Origin: Methylobacterium sp. E-066
GTDB lineage: Bacteria > Pseudomonadota > Alphaproteobacteria > Rhizobiales > Beijerinckiaceae
Direction: 5' to 3'
DNA length: 64,000 nt
Assembly (NCBI RefSeq): GCF_022829635.1
Contig: NZ_JAKSYO010000033.1
Location: 50,972-114,971, forward strand
In this document: in pieces, positions 35,744 to 44,153 of the stretch
How the letters are laid out: each line of letters begins with the position of its first letter
Position numbering within the stretch: the first letter of the stretch is position 1
The notes under the pieces: model-generated
What the model was told of the DNA's origin: nothing
Database searches by the model: none
Seen by the model: only the letters and a program-made list of their open reading frames with translations
Program-made: the position numbers and the translations under genes

Positions 35744-36853
35744 CTAACCGCTTCTGGCAGTCTGGATGACGACCTCGGCCAGCCGCTCGGCGGCGTCGTG
35801 GATGCCGGCGCTTCTGGCCGCATCGGCCGCCGCGGTCAATTTTGCCGGCGTCTCGAAGCACGCCACCAGCTCGGCCGCGAGGCGATCGGGCGTGAACGCG
35901 GTCTGCTTCAGGGCCAGCGCCGCGCCGATCGCCTCGAGGGTCGCGGCGTTGGCGGCCTGGTCCTGATCGAGGGAGCCCGGCAGCGGCACCAGGATCGAGG
36001 GCCGGCCGATCGCGGCGAGTTCCGAGACCGTCGAGGCCCCCGAGCGCGAGACCACGAGGTGGCTCGCGGCCATCCGGGCCGGCAGGTCCTTGAAGAACGG
36101 CGCCGCCTCGAGCCCGGCGAGCCCGAGGGCGAGGTAGCGGTTCTGCACCGCGGTCAGGTCCTCGGGGCGGACCTGCTGGACGAGGTGCAGCCGGGCGCGC
36201 AAAGGAGGGGGCAGGCGCTCGATCGCCTCGGGCACGACCTCACCCATCACCCGGGCGCCCTGGCTGCCGCCGAACACCAGGAGGTGCAGGGCGTCGCCGT
36301 CGCCAAGCGTCGGATACGGGATCTTGGCCGCCTCGATCACGGCCGGGCGGAGCGGGTTGCCGGTGTGGATGCGGGGCGCGCGCGCCTTGTCGGGCACGCC
36401 GCGGACCTCCTTGAAGCCGGTGGCGATGGTGTGGGCGCCGCGCGCCAGGAAGGCGTTGGCCCGGCCCATCACGGCGTTCTGCTCGTGCAGCACCGTCGGC
36501 ACCCGCAGGATCTGGCCGGCGAGCACCGGCGGCACGGTCGGGTACCCGCCGAAGCCGACGATCGCGGCCGGGTTGATCCGCCGGATCTCCTTGGCGGCGA
36601 CGCCGAAGCCGCGTCCGAGCGTCAGCACCGCGCCGGCCCGTTTCAGCGGCGAGCGGCCGGACGGCGTCGCCGAGGCGATGGTGATCACCTCGGAGGCCGG
36701 GAACTCGCTCGCGATCGCGTCGACCCTTGCGTCGGTGGCGAGCGCGACCCGGATACCCCGGGCGCGGAGCGCATGGGCGAGGCTCTCGGCCGGGAACAGG
36801 TGGCCGCCGGTGCCGCCCGCGCAGAGCAGGATCGTGGGGGTGAAGACCGTCAC
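35744..36853 (-). CDS. murG: lipid II synthase MurG (GlcNAc transferase)
   Basis: A 369-residue membrane-associated glycosyltransferase completing lipid II. The first glycine-rich loop LLCAGGTGGHLFPAESLAHAL is near residue 10; GFGGYPTVPPVLAG and VLHEQNAVMGRAN (near 100-130) are family signatures; LLVFGGSQGARVMGEVVPEA opens the C-terminal domain and RSGASTVSELAAIGRPSILVPLPGS-like sequence binds the UDP donor. The GTG start at 36853 overlaps the ftsW stop (GTGA). A longer open frame to 37978 is only an artefact over ftsW. Confidence 0.96.
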   Translation of the reverse strand: MTVFTPTILLCAGGTGGHLFPAESLAHALRARGIRVALATDARVDAIASEFPASEVITIASATPSGRSPLKRAGAVLTLGRGFGVAAKEIRRINPAAIVGFGGYPTVPPVLAGQILRVPTVLHEQNAVMGRANAFLARGAHTIATGFKEVRGVPDKARAPRIHTGNPLRPAVIEAAKIPYPTLGDGDALHLLVFGGSQGARVMGEVVPEAIERLPPPLRARLHLVQQVRPEDLTAVQNRYLALGLAGLEAAPFFKDLPARMAASHLVVSRSGASTVSELAAIGRPSILVPLPGSLDQDQAANAATLEAIGAALALKQTAFTPDRLAAELVACFETPAKLTAAADAARSAGIHDAAERLAEVVIQTARSG

Positions 36854-38025
36854 CGCATCACCCCGGCGACGGTCGCCGACGCGGTGCCGGGCGGCTTCTG
36901 GCTGAGCAGCACGGTGCGCGGGCGCTTGCGGGTCAAGGCGACCAGGAAGCCGGTGCCGAGCGCCAGCGAGATCATCGACGAGCCGCCGAAGGAGACGAAC
37001 GGCAGGGTCATGCCCTTGGCCGGCATCAGCTGGGTGTTCACCGCCATGTTGATGCAGGCCTGGAGGCCGAACAGGGTGGTCAGGCCGGTGATCGCCAGGC
37101 GCGAGAAGGTGTCGTCGGTGCGCCGGGCGAGCTTGAGGCCGCGCAGCACGATGAAGGCGAACAGGCCCACGAGGCACAGGCAGACGATCACGCCGAACTC
37201 CTCGCCGGTGACGGAGAAGATGAAGTCGGTATGTGCGTCCGGAAGGTGCCGCTTGGCCACCCCCTCGCCCGGGCCGGTGCCGAACCAGCCGCCCGAGCGG
37301 AACGATTCCCGCGACCAGAAATCCTGGAAGCCGCCGCCGGAATCGCGGTCGAGGAACTTGTTGAAGCGCTCGCGGACGTGGTGGAAGAACAGGTAGGCCG
37401 CGAACACGCCGCCGAGGCCGAGCACGCCGAGCAGCGCCACCCAGATCAGGTGCAGGCCGGCGACGAAGAACAGCGCGCACCACACCATGGTGATCAGCAT
37501 GGTCTGGCCGAAATCCGGCTGGAGCAGCAGCGGCACGATGGTGACCGGCAGGAGCAGCATCGCCAGGAACCCGCCCGGCATGTCGCGGCGCTGCGCGCCC
37601 TCCGAGAAAGCCCAGGCGGCGACCACCACGAAGGCCGGCTTGACGAATTCCGACGGCTGCAGGCCGATCGGCCCGAACTGGATCCAGCGATGCGCGCCCT
37701 TGATCTCGGGGCCGAACTTGCCCGCCAGCAGGCAGAGCGCGACGCCGCAGATCCAGGTGACCAGCGCCAGCCGCCGGACCCCGCGCAGGGACAGGAACGA
37801 CACCGCGCAGATCAGCAGGATGGTCGGCGCCAGGTACAGGGCCTGCCGGTTGAGGAAGTAGAAGGTCGGCAGGCCGATGCGCTCGGCGACCGGCGGGCCG
37901 CCGCCCATCAGGAAGACCAGGCCGGCCACCATCAGCGCGAACAGCGCCGCGAGCAGCCCGCGGTCCACCGTCCACCACCAGTCGGTCAGCGGTGTGCGTT
38001 CCGCGCGAGAGATCATGCCGGGCAC
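36850..38025 (-). CDS. ftsW: peptidoglycan glycosyltransferase FtsW
   Basis: A 391-residue SEDS protein with ten predicted membrane helices. It polymerises lipid II at the septum with FtsI. Diagnostic segments are GAHRWIQFGPIGLQPSEFVKPAFV near residue 108, GFQDFWSRESFRSGGWFGTGPGEGVAKRHLPDAHTDFIFSVTGEE-type loop residues (catalytic aspartate region) near 240-285 and KGMTLPFVSFGGSSMISLALGTGFLVAL near the C-terminus. Either GTG 38025 or ATG 38016 could start it; a GGAG lies closer to the GTG. It overlaps murG by 4 bases. Upstream a 277-base gap separates it from the divergent chemoreceptor gene. Confidence 0.95.
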   Translation of the reverse strand: MPGMISRAERTPLTDWWWTVDRGLLAALFALMVAGLVFLMGGGPPVAERIGLPTFYFLNRQALYLAPTILLICAVSFLSLRGVRRLALVTWICGVALCLLAGKFGPEIKGAHRWIQFGPIGLQPSEFVKPAFVVVAAWAFSEGAQRRDMPGGFLAMLLLPVTIVPLLLQPDFGQTMLITMVWCALFFVAGLHLIWVALLGVLGLGGVFAAYLFFHHVRERFNKFLDRDSGGGFQDFWSRESFRSGGWFGTGPGEGVAKRHLPDAHTDFIFSVTGEEFGVIVCLCLVGLFAFIVLRGLKLARRTDDTFSRLAITGLTTLFGLQACINMAVNTQLMPAKGMTLPFVSFGGSSMISLALGTGFLVALTRKRPRTVLLSQKPPGTASATVAGVMR

Positions 38026-38302
38026 CGAACTCCAGGCCGCGCGGAGTCCGGTCCGCGTGGGTCGGGCCGGATCCTGTGGGGGAATGGTAAACGGAGCCTT
38101 ATGGCCGGCCGAGGCCCGCGATCCGGCGGTCCCGGCACGCGGAAAGAACTACCGTATTCGCCAAATCTGTACTTTGGCTGAGGTCATCGAATGTTAATTC
38201 CCGCAGTGCAACCCTGAGATGCATTCCCTCCAGGATCGGTAAGCGGCCCGTCGAACGTCCCGCTTTGCCAGGCCCGATCCGCACAGCAGAAGCCGCTCCG
38301 CC

Positions 38303-39778
38303 ATGTTCGCTGCTCTGAAGGTCCGTGAAGCGCAGGCCAAGCTGGCTGCCCTCGACCGCGTCCAGGGGATGATCGAGTTCGATCTCGATGGGCGTATCCT
38401 GTCGGCGAACGGCAATTTCCTCGATGCGGTCGGCTACACCCTGCCGGAGGTGGTCGGACAGCATCACAGCCTGTTCGTCGAGCCGAGCTACCGGGACTCG
38501 CTGGACTACCAGGCCTTCTGGGAGCGCCTGCGCGCCGGCGCGTTCGAGTCGGGCCAGTTCCGGCGGGTCGGCCGCGGCGGCCGCCCGATCTGGATCCAGG
38601 CCTCCTACAACCCGATGCTCGATGCCCGGGGGCGGCCCTACAAGGTGGTGAAGTTCGCCACCGAGATCACCCGGCAGCGCACCGAGGAGGCCGACCGCGC
38701 CGGCCAGATCGCGGCGATCCACAAGGTGCAGGCGGTGATCGCCTTCGACCTCGACGGCATGGTGATCGAGGCCAACGACAATTTCCTCGCCGTGATGGGC
38801 TACGACCGCGACGCGGTGGTCGGCCAGCACCACAGCCTGTTCGTCGAGCCCGGCTACCGGGACAGCGAGGCCTACCGGGCGTTCTGGGCGGCGCTCCGGA
38901 ACGGCACCTATCAGGCCGCGCAGTTCCGCCGCCTCGGCAAGGACGGGCGCGAGGTCTGGATCCAGGCGTCCTACAACCCGATCCTCGACGCCGCCGGCCG
39001 GCCCTACAAGGTGGTGAAGTTCGCTACCGACATCACCGAGCAGGTCCGCCTGCTGGCCGACCTCCGGACGCTGATCGACAGCAATTTCGGCGCGATCGAG
39101 CACGCGGTCCTGCACTCCACCGACGCTGCCCGCCTCGCCGGGACGGCCGCGGATTCGACCTCCGGCAACGTCCAGACCGTGGCGGCGGCCGCCGAGGAGC
39201 TCGCCGCTTCCGTCGCCGAGATGTCCCAGAGCATCGTCCGCTCCCAGGGCGCTACCGACACCGCCTATGCCTGCGTGCAGGAGGCGGACGGCCACACCAA
39301 GCGGCTCGCCGACAGCGCCGCCGCAATGTCCAGCATCGTCGGCCTGATCCAGAGCATTGCCGGCCAGATCAACCTGCTGGCGCTCAACGCCACCATCGAG
39401 GCCGCACGTGCCGGCGCGGCCGGCCGCGGCTTCGCGGTGGTGGCCAGCGAGGTGAAGGCGCTCGCCGACCAGGCGGCCCGCGCCACCGGGCAGATCAACA
39501 GCGAGATCGCCAGCGTTCAGCAGGTCTCACAGGAGGTCGTGGTGGCTTTGGGCTCGATCGGGACCTCGGTCACGGTGATGCGCGAGACCGTGGTCTCCAC
39601 CGCGGCGGCGATCGAGGAGCAGAGCGCGGTGACCCGCGACCTCGCCGAGAGCATGCAGAGCGCCGCCGGCGCGGTCTCGGCGATCACAGGCAATATCGGG
39701 GCGATCGCCCAGGCCGTCGCCGATGTCTCACAGGCGGTCGCCACCACCCGGGACGCCGCCAAGGTGCTGGCGCGCTGA
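38303..39778 (+). CDS. soluble methyl-accepting chemotaxis protein with two PAS domains
   Basis: A 491-residue chemoreceptor without membrane helices. Two near-identical PAS repeats occupy about residues 15-130 and 138-252; each has GQHHSLFVEP.YRDS, WIQASYNP and RPYKVVKFAT, so they arose by duplication. They resemble the PAS of Aer-like and haem/flavin receptors, but the cofactor is not evident. The C-terminal signalling domain has the hairpin QINLLALNATIEAARAGAAGRGFAVVASEVK near residue 355. It lies on the plus strand inside the dcw cluster, opposite to all dcw genes, next to a multi-hairpin repeat. Confidence 0.92.
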   Translation: MFAALKVREAQAKLAALDRVQGMIEFDLDGRILSANGNFLDAVGYTLPEVVGQHHSLFVEPSYRDSLDYQAFWERLRAGAFESGQFRRVGRGGRPIWIQASYNPMLDARGRPYKVVKFATEITRQRTEEADRAGQIAAIHKVQAVIAFDLDGMVIEANDNFLAVMGYDRDAVVGQHHSLFVEPGYRDSEAYRAFWAALRNGTYQAAQFRRLGKDGREVWIQASYNPILDAAGRPYKVVKFATDITEQVRLLADLRTLIDSNFGAIEHAVLHSTDAARLAGTAADSTSGNVQTVAAAAEELAASVAEMSQSIVRSQGATDTAYACVQEADGHTKRLADSAAAMSSIVGLIQSIAGQINLLALNATIEAARAGAAGRGFAVVASEVKALADQAARATGQINSEIASVQQVSQEVVVALGSIGTSVTVMRETVVSTAAAIEEQSAVTRDLAESMQSAAGAVSAITGNIGAIAQAVADVSQAVATTRDAAKVLAR

Positions 39779-39790
39779 CGGGCTGGTACT

Positions 39791-39911
39791 GGGATCCCAA
39801 AGGGCTCGGCCCTTTGGCGGGGTTCGGGGGCGGAGCCCCTGATGCATCGGGCGAAGCCCGACACCAGGGCTCTGCCCTGGACCCGCAAAAGGTCTCGACC
39901 TTTTGAAACCC
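39791..39911. repeat. multi-hairpin repeat, copy B (inverted relative to copy A)
   Basis: Read on the minus strand it repeats copy A almost base for base with the same order of hairpins. It fills the gap between the convergent chemoreceptor gene and murD. Copies A and B bracket murG, ftsW and the chemoreceptor (about 4 kb) in opposite orientation. Confidence 0.85.
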
Positions 39912-39923
39912 CGATCGACGCCT

Positions 39924-41288
39924 TCAGGGCAGCGCCTGCACCAGCTCCCGGAACCGGTCGCCGCGAATCTCGAAATTACGGAACTGGTCGTAGGAGGCAC
40001 AGGCCGGCGAGAGCAGCACCACCGGCTCCGGGGCGCCGGAGGCGGCGGCGTTCTCGGCGGCCTTGGGCACCGCGACCTCCAGGGTCTCGCACCGGGTGTA
40101 GGGCACGACGCCTTCGAGCGTCGCCGCGAAGGCGTCCGAGGCCGCGCCGATCAGGTAGGCGTGGGCGACCCGCTGGAAATACGGCACCAACGGGAAGATC
40201 CCGCCTTCCTTGGCCTTGCCGCCGAGGATCCAGTGGATGTCCCGGAAAGCCGTGAGCGCCTTCTCGGTGGAATCCGCGTTGGTCGCCTTGGAATCGTTGA
40301 CGAACAGCACGCCGCCGCGGCGCCCGACCTCCTCCATCCGGTGCGGCAGGCCCGGGAAGGACGAGAGGCCGGCCTGGATCGCCTCGCCGGTCAGGCCGAG
40401 CGCCCGGGCGACCGCCACCGCCACGGCGGCGTTCTGCCAATTGTGGGTACCGCGCAGCGAGCCGATGCCGTTGACGTCGGCCAAAGCCGTGCCGTCGGGA
40501 TCGCGGACGATGCCGTCGCGCACCGTCAGCGCGTCGGTGCAGAGCGCGTCGCCTGCGGGCACGTGGACCCGCACGAGGTCGCCCGTGCGCCGGTCGGCGA
40601 TGGCCCGGCTCGGGCCGTCGTCGATGCCGACCACCGCCAGGCCGGCGCCGCTGATCAGGCGCTCCTTGATGGCGGCGTATTGCTCCATGGTGCCGTGGCG
40701 GTCGAGATGGTCCGGCGTGATGTTCATCAGCACGCCGACCGTGGGGTCGAGGCTGGGGGTCAGGTCGATCTGGAACGAGGACATCTCGATCACGTGGACG
40801 CGGCCGGCATCCGGCGGCTCCAGCGACAGGATCGCGGTGCCGATATTGCCGCCCATCTGCACGTCACGCCCGGCCTGGGCCAGCACGTGGGCGATCAGTG
40901 CCGTGGTGGTCGACTTGCCGTTGGTGCCGGTGATCGCCACGAACGGCGCTTCGGGGGCTCGCGCCCGGCGCTCCCGGCAGAACAGCTCGATATCGCCGAT
41001 GATCTCGATGCCGGCCTCGCGGGCCAGCCGGACGGTCCAGTGCGGCTCCGGATGGGTCAGGGGCACGCCGGGGCTGAGCACCAGGGCGATGACGCCGGAC
41101 CAGTCGGCTTCGCGCAGATCCTGCGTGCCGATCCCCGCATCCTGCGCGCGCGCGACGCTGTCGGCATTGTCATCCCAGGCAACGACCTCGGCGCCGCCGG
41201 CCTTCAGCGCATTGGCCGTGGCCAGCCCCGAGCCGCCGAGCCCGAACAGGGCGACCTTTTGGCCCGCGAAGACGGTGACGGGTGTCAT
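39924..41288 (-). CDS. murD: UDP-N-acetylmuramoylalanine--D-glutamate ligase
   Basis: A 454-residue Mur ligase adding D-Glu. [21 protein letters not shown] is the N-terminal Rossmann motif; the ATP loop [19 protein letters not shown] is near residue 120, [30 protein letters not shown] follows (metal ligand and the conserved [10 protein letters not shown]), and [16 protein letters not shown] near 300 is the C-terminal domain signature. Length is normal. It lies between mraY (206 bases, with a palindromic element) and the inserted chemoreceptor. Confidence 0.96.
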   Translation of the reverse strand: MTPVTVFAGQKVALFGLGGSGLATANALKAGGAEVVAWDDNADSVARAQDAGIGTQDLREADWSGVIALVLSPGVPLTHPEPHWTVRLAREAGIEIIGDIELFCRERRARAPEAPFVAITGTNGKSTTTALIAHVLAQAGRDVQMGGNIGTAILSLEPPDAGRVHVIEMSSFQIDLTPSLDPTVGVLMNITPDHLDRHGTMEQYAAIKERLISGAGLAVVGIDDGPSRAIADRRTGDLVRVHVPAGDALCTDALTVRDGIVRDPDGTALADVNGIGSLRGTHNWQNAAVAVAVARALGLTGEAIQAGLSSFPGLPHRMEEVGRRGGVLFVNDSKATNADSTEKALTAFRDIHWILGGKAKEGGIFPLVPYFQRVAHAYLIGAASDAFAATLEGVVPYTRCETLEVAVPKAAENAAASGAPEPVVLLSPACASYDQFRNFEIRGDRFRELVQALP

Positions 41289-41334
41289 GGGAAACTCAAT
41301 TCAACGTGGGAACATCGCCGATCCCACCCAACCC

Positions 41335-41448
41335 CCTCATCCTGAGGTGCCCGCGCCAGCGGGCCTCGAAGGAGCCCTCCAGGGATCGCGCGGCCGGCTG
41401 GAGGGCTCCTTCGAGGCGCCCGCTGCGCGGCCGCGCCTCAGGATGAGG
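41335..41448. repeat. long inverted repeat (CCTCATCCTGAGG type)
   Basis: Outer ends CCTCATCCTGAGG and CCTCAGGATGAGG, and inner arms CGAAGGAGCCCTCCAG with CTGGAGGGCTCCTTCG, make one long cruciform-like structure in the mraY-murD gap. The end motif is a common intergenic palindrome of Rhizobiales. Related fragments (GCCTCAGGATC) recur near 50884 and 50945. Confidence 0.8.
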
Positions 41449-41494
41449 GCCTGAGTGGGATCAACCATCTCGGCCGGGAGGTTAGCACAGTTTC

Positions 41495-42580
41495 TCAGCG
41501 CAACTTCAGGGTCGCCAGGCCGGCGAGCGCTAGGATCACCGCGATGATCCAGAACCGGATCACGACCTGCGGCTCCTTCCAGCCCTTCTGCTCGAAATGG
41601 TGGTGGATCGGCGCCATCCGGAAGACGCGCTTGCCGGTGAGCTTGAACGAGGCGACCTGGATGATCACCGACATCATCTCCAGCACGAACAGGCCGCCGA
41701 CGATCGCCAGGACGATCTCGTGCTTGGTCGCCACCGCGATGGTGCCGAGCAGGCCGCCCAGCGCCAGGGAGCCGGTATCGCCCATGAAGATCTGCGCCGG
41801 GGGCGCGTTGAACCACAGGAAGCCGAGCCCCGCCCCGATCACCGCGCCGCAGACCACGGCGAGTTCGCCGCTGTCGCGGACGTAGTTCACTTGGAGGTAG
41901 CTCGCGGTGAACGAGTTGCCGACGAGATACGCGATGATCCCGAAGGTGCCGCAGGCGATCATCACCGGCACGATCGCCAGGCCGTCGAGGCCGTCGGTCA
42001 TGTTCACGGAATTGCCGGCGCCGACGATCACGAAGGCCCCGAACAGGGCGTAGAACCAGCCGAGGTTCAGCAGCGCGTCCTTGAAGACCGGGAAGGCGAG
42101 CTGGTTCTGGAGCGCGGCGGGCGAGTAGACCGAGATGATCGTGCAGGCCGCGATGGCGATCATCGCTTCCAGCGACAGCCGGAACTTGCCGGAAAAGCCC
42201 TTGTGCGACTGCTTCGTCACCTTGAGGTAGTCGTCGTAGAAGCCGATCGCCCCGAAGCCGAGGGTGACGGTCAGGGTCACCCAGACGTAGTGATTGCGCG
42301 GGTTGGCCCAGAGCAGGATCGCCACGACGGCGCCCGCCAGGATCATCAGCCCGCCCATGGTCGGCGTGCCGCGCTTGGTCAGCAGGTGGGTCTGCGGCCC
42401 GTCCTCGCGGATCGGCTGGCCCTTGCCCTGGCGCAGGCGCAGCAGGGAGATGATCCACGGCCCGAACCAGAACACGAACAGGCCCGCCGTGAACAGCGCG
42501 CCGCCGGTGCGGAAGGTGATGTAGCGGAAGACGTTGAGCGGCGAGAACGTGCCGCTCAGTTCCGAGAGAAGGTACAGCAT
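41495..42580 (-). CDS. mraY: phospho-N-acetylmuramoyl-pentapeptide-transferase
   Basis: A 361-residue membrane enzyme with ten helices, making lipid I from UDP-MurNAc-pentapeptide. [12 protein letters not shown] near residue 75, [20 protein letters not shown] (catalytic aspartate pair) near 110-130, [16 protein letters not shown] near 190 and [15 protein letters not shown] near 265, with the PIHHHFE loop near 325, are all family signatures. It lies 89 bases after murF. Confidence 0.97.
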   Translation of the reverse strand: MLYLLSELSGTFSPLNVFRYITFRTGGALFTAGLFVFWFGPWIISLLRLRQGKGQPIREDGPQTHLLTKRGTPTMGGLMILAGAVVAILLWANPRNHYVWVTLTVTLGFGAIGFYDDYLKVTKQSHKGFSGKFRLSLEAMIAIAACTIISVYSPAALQNQLAFPVFKDALLNLGWFYALFGAFVIVGAGNSVNMTDGLDGLAIVPVMIACGTFGIIAYLVGNSFTASYLQVNYVRDSGELAVVCGAVIGAGLGFLWFNAPPAQIFMGDTGSLALGGLLGTIAVATKHEIVLAIVGGLFVLEMMSVIIQVASFKLTGKRVFRMAPIHHHFEQKGWKEPQVVIRFWIIAVILALAGLATLKLR

Positions 42581-42669
42581 CCGGGCGCTCGGCCCCTTTG
42601 TTCAGGCGCGGGTTTCAGGGGGCGGCACCGATCGTCGCGAACGCTCGGGCGTGCCGATTCTGGGGCGGA

Positions 42670-44121
42670 TCACGGGGCGGCGGCCGTTCCGCGCCGCGCC
42701 GGGTCGACCGCGTAGCGGGCTTTCAGCACATCGACAATCCGCCCCATGCGGCTGCCGTTCGATCCCTTGACCATCACGGCGTCGCCTGACCGGAGGTTGC
42801 GGGTCAGCGGCTCGATCAGGTCGGCGGCGGTGTCGGCGACGCCGCCGCGGCGGCTCACCGGCAGCGCCTCGAACAGGTTGCGCATCAGCGGCCCGGAGGC
42901 GAAGACCAAATCGATCCGGGCGGCCTCGATCGCCTCGGCGAGGCCGCGATGCAGGTCGGCGGAGGCCGCGCCGAGCTCCAGCATGTCGCCCAGCACCGCG
43001 ATGCGGCGGCCGCGCGGGCCGGTCTCGATGCCGGCGAGCGTCGCGATTGCGGCCCGGACCGAGGCCGGGTTGGCGTTGTAGCTCTCGTCGACCAGGTAGG
43101 CGGTGCCGCCTTCGATCTCGAGGGCGGTGCGCTCGCCGCGCCCGACCGGCGGACTCAAACCCGCCAGCGACAGGGCCGCCTCGGCGAGGTCGGCACCCAG
43201 CGCGTGGATGACGGCCATCACGCCGAGGGAGTTCTGGGCCGCGTGCCGCCCGGCGGTGCCGAGCTTGTAGGTGACGGGCTGGCCCATCACGACGGCGTCG
43301 ACCACCGACAGGTCGGGGCGCAGCACGATTTTTTGCGCCCTCACGTCGGCCTCCGGATGCTCGCCGAAGCTGATCACCCGGCCGGCGCGGGAGGCCCTCG
43401 CATGGGCGAGCAGGCGCTCGAAATGCGCGCTGTCGCGGTTGATGATCGCGACGCCCCCGGGCTCGAGGCCGGAAAAGATCTCGCCCTTGGCGTCGGCGAT
43501 CGCCGAGACCGAGGCGAAATGCTCGATATGCACCGGCTCGACCGTGGTGATCAGCGCGATGTCGGGGCGGACCTGGGCGGTCAGCGGCACGATCTCGGCC
43601 GGGTGGTTCATGCCGATCTCGAACACGCCGTAGCGGGTGGCTTGCGGCATCCGGGCGAGCGTCAGGGGCACGCCCCAATGGTTGTTGTAGGAGGCCGCCG
43701 AGGCATGGGTCTCGCCCTGCGCGGCGAGGACGTGGCGCAGGGCCTCCTTGGTGCCGGTCTTGCCGACCGAGCCGGTCACCGCCACGATCTGGGCCTCCGT
43801 GCGCGCCCTTGCGGCTTCGCCAAGACGCGTCATGGCGGTCAGGACCGGGTCGGCGCCCAGTTCCGGGACCGCCAGCAGGGGCCCGTGTGCCGACAGATCG
43901 GCGGCGCGGGCCTCGCTCACCACCGCAGCGCCGGCCCCGCGCCCCAGCGCGTCGGCGACGAAATCATGGCCGTCGCGGGCCTCGCCCCGTATGGCGAAGA
44001 ACAGGTCGCCCGCCTCGATCGTGCGAGTGTCGATCGAGGCGCCCATGATCGGGCGGTCCGCGCCGATCAGGCGCCCGCCGGTGGCGGCTTCGAGCGCGTC
44101 GCGGGTCCAGAGTGCGGTCAT
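42670..44121 (-). CDS. murF: UDP-MurNAc-tripeptide--D-Ala-D-Ala ligase
   Basis: A 483-residue ligase adding D-Ala-D-Ala to the UDP-MurNAc-tripeptide. SIDTRTIEAGDLFFAI near residue 28 binds UDP; the ATP loop is AVTGSVGKTGTKEALRHVL near 107; HASAASYNNHWGVPLTLARMP and FEIGMNHPAEI follow (typical of MurF); DESYNANPASVRAAI opens the C-terminal domain. The ATG at 44121 has GGAGG upstream. It lies 32 bases after murE and before mraY. Confidence 0.96.
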   Translation of the reverse strand: MTALWTRDALEAATGGRLIGADRPIMGASIDTRTIEAGDLFFAIRGEARDGHDFVADALGRGAGAAVVSEARAADLSAHGPLLAVPELGADPVLTAMTRLGEAARARTEAQIVAVTGSVGKTGTKEALRHVLAAQGETHASAASYNNHWGVPLTLARMPQATRYGVFEIGMNHPAEIVPLTAQVRPDIALITTVEPVHIEHFASVSAIADAKGEIFSGLEPGGVAIINRDSAHFERLLAHARASRAGRVISFGEHPEADVRAQKIVLRPDLSVVDAVVMGQPVTYKLGTAGRHAAQNSLGVMAVIHALGADLAEAALSLAGLSPPVGRGERTALEIEGGTAYLVDESYNANPASVRAAIATLAGIETGPRGRRIAVLGDMLELGAASADLHRGLAEAIEAARIDLVFASGPLMRNLFEALPVSRRGGVADTAADLIEPLTRNLRSGDAVMVKGSNGSRMGRIVDVLKARYAVDPARRGTAAAP

Positions 44122-44153
44122 GGTCAGCCTCCGGTCCCCATCCGGCCGCGCCA

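Noticed and set aside
36854..37978. N-terminal extension of murG over ftsW
   Set aside because: Composition is that of an out-of-frame GC-rich shadow; the GTG overlap with ftsW is the natural start.
41335..41448. Insertion sequence at the mraY-murD gap
   Set aside because: The inverted repeat is only about 114 bases with no transposase; it is a palindromic intergenic repeat, not an IS.
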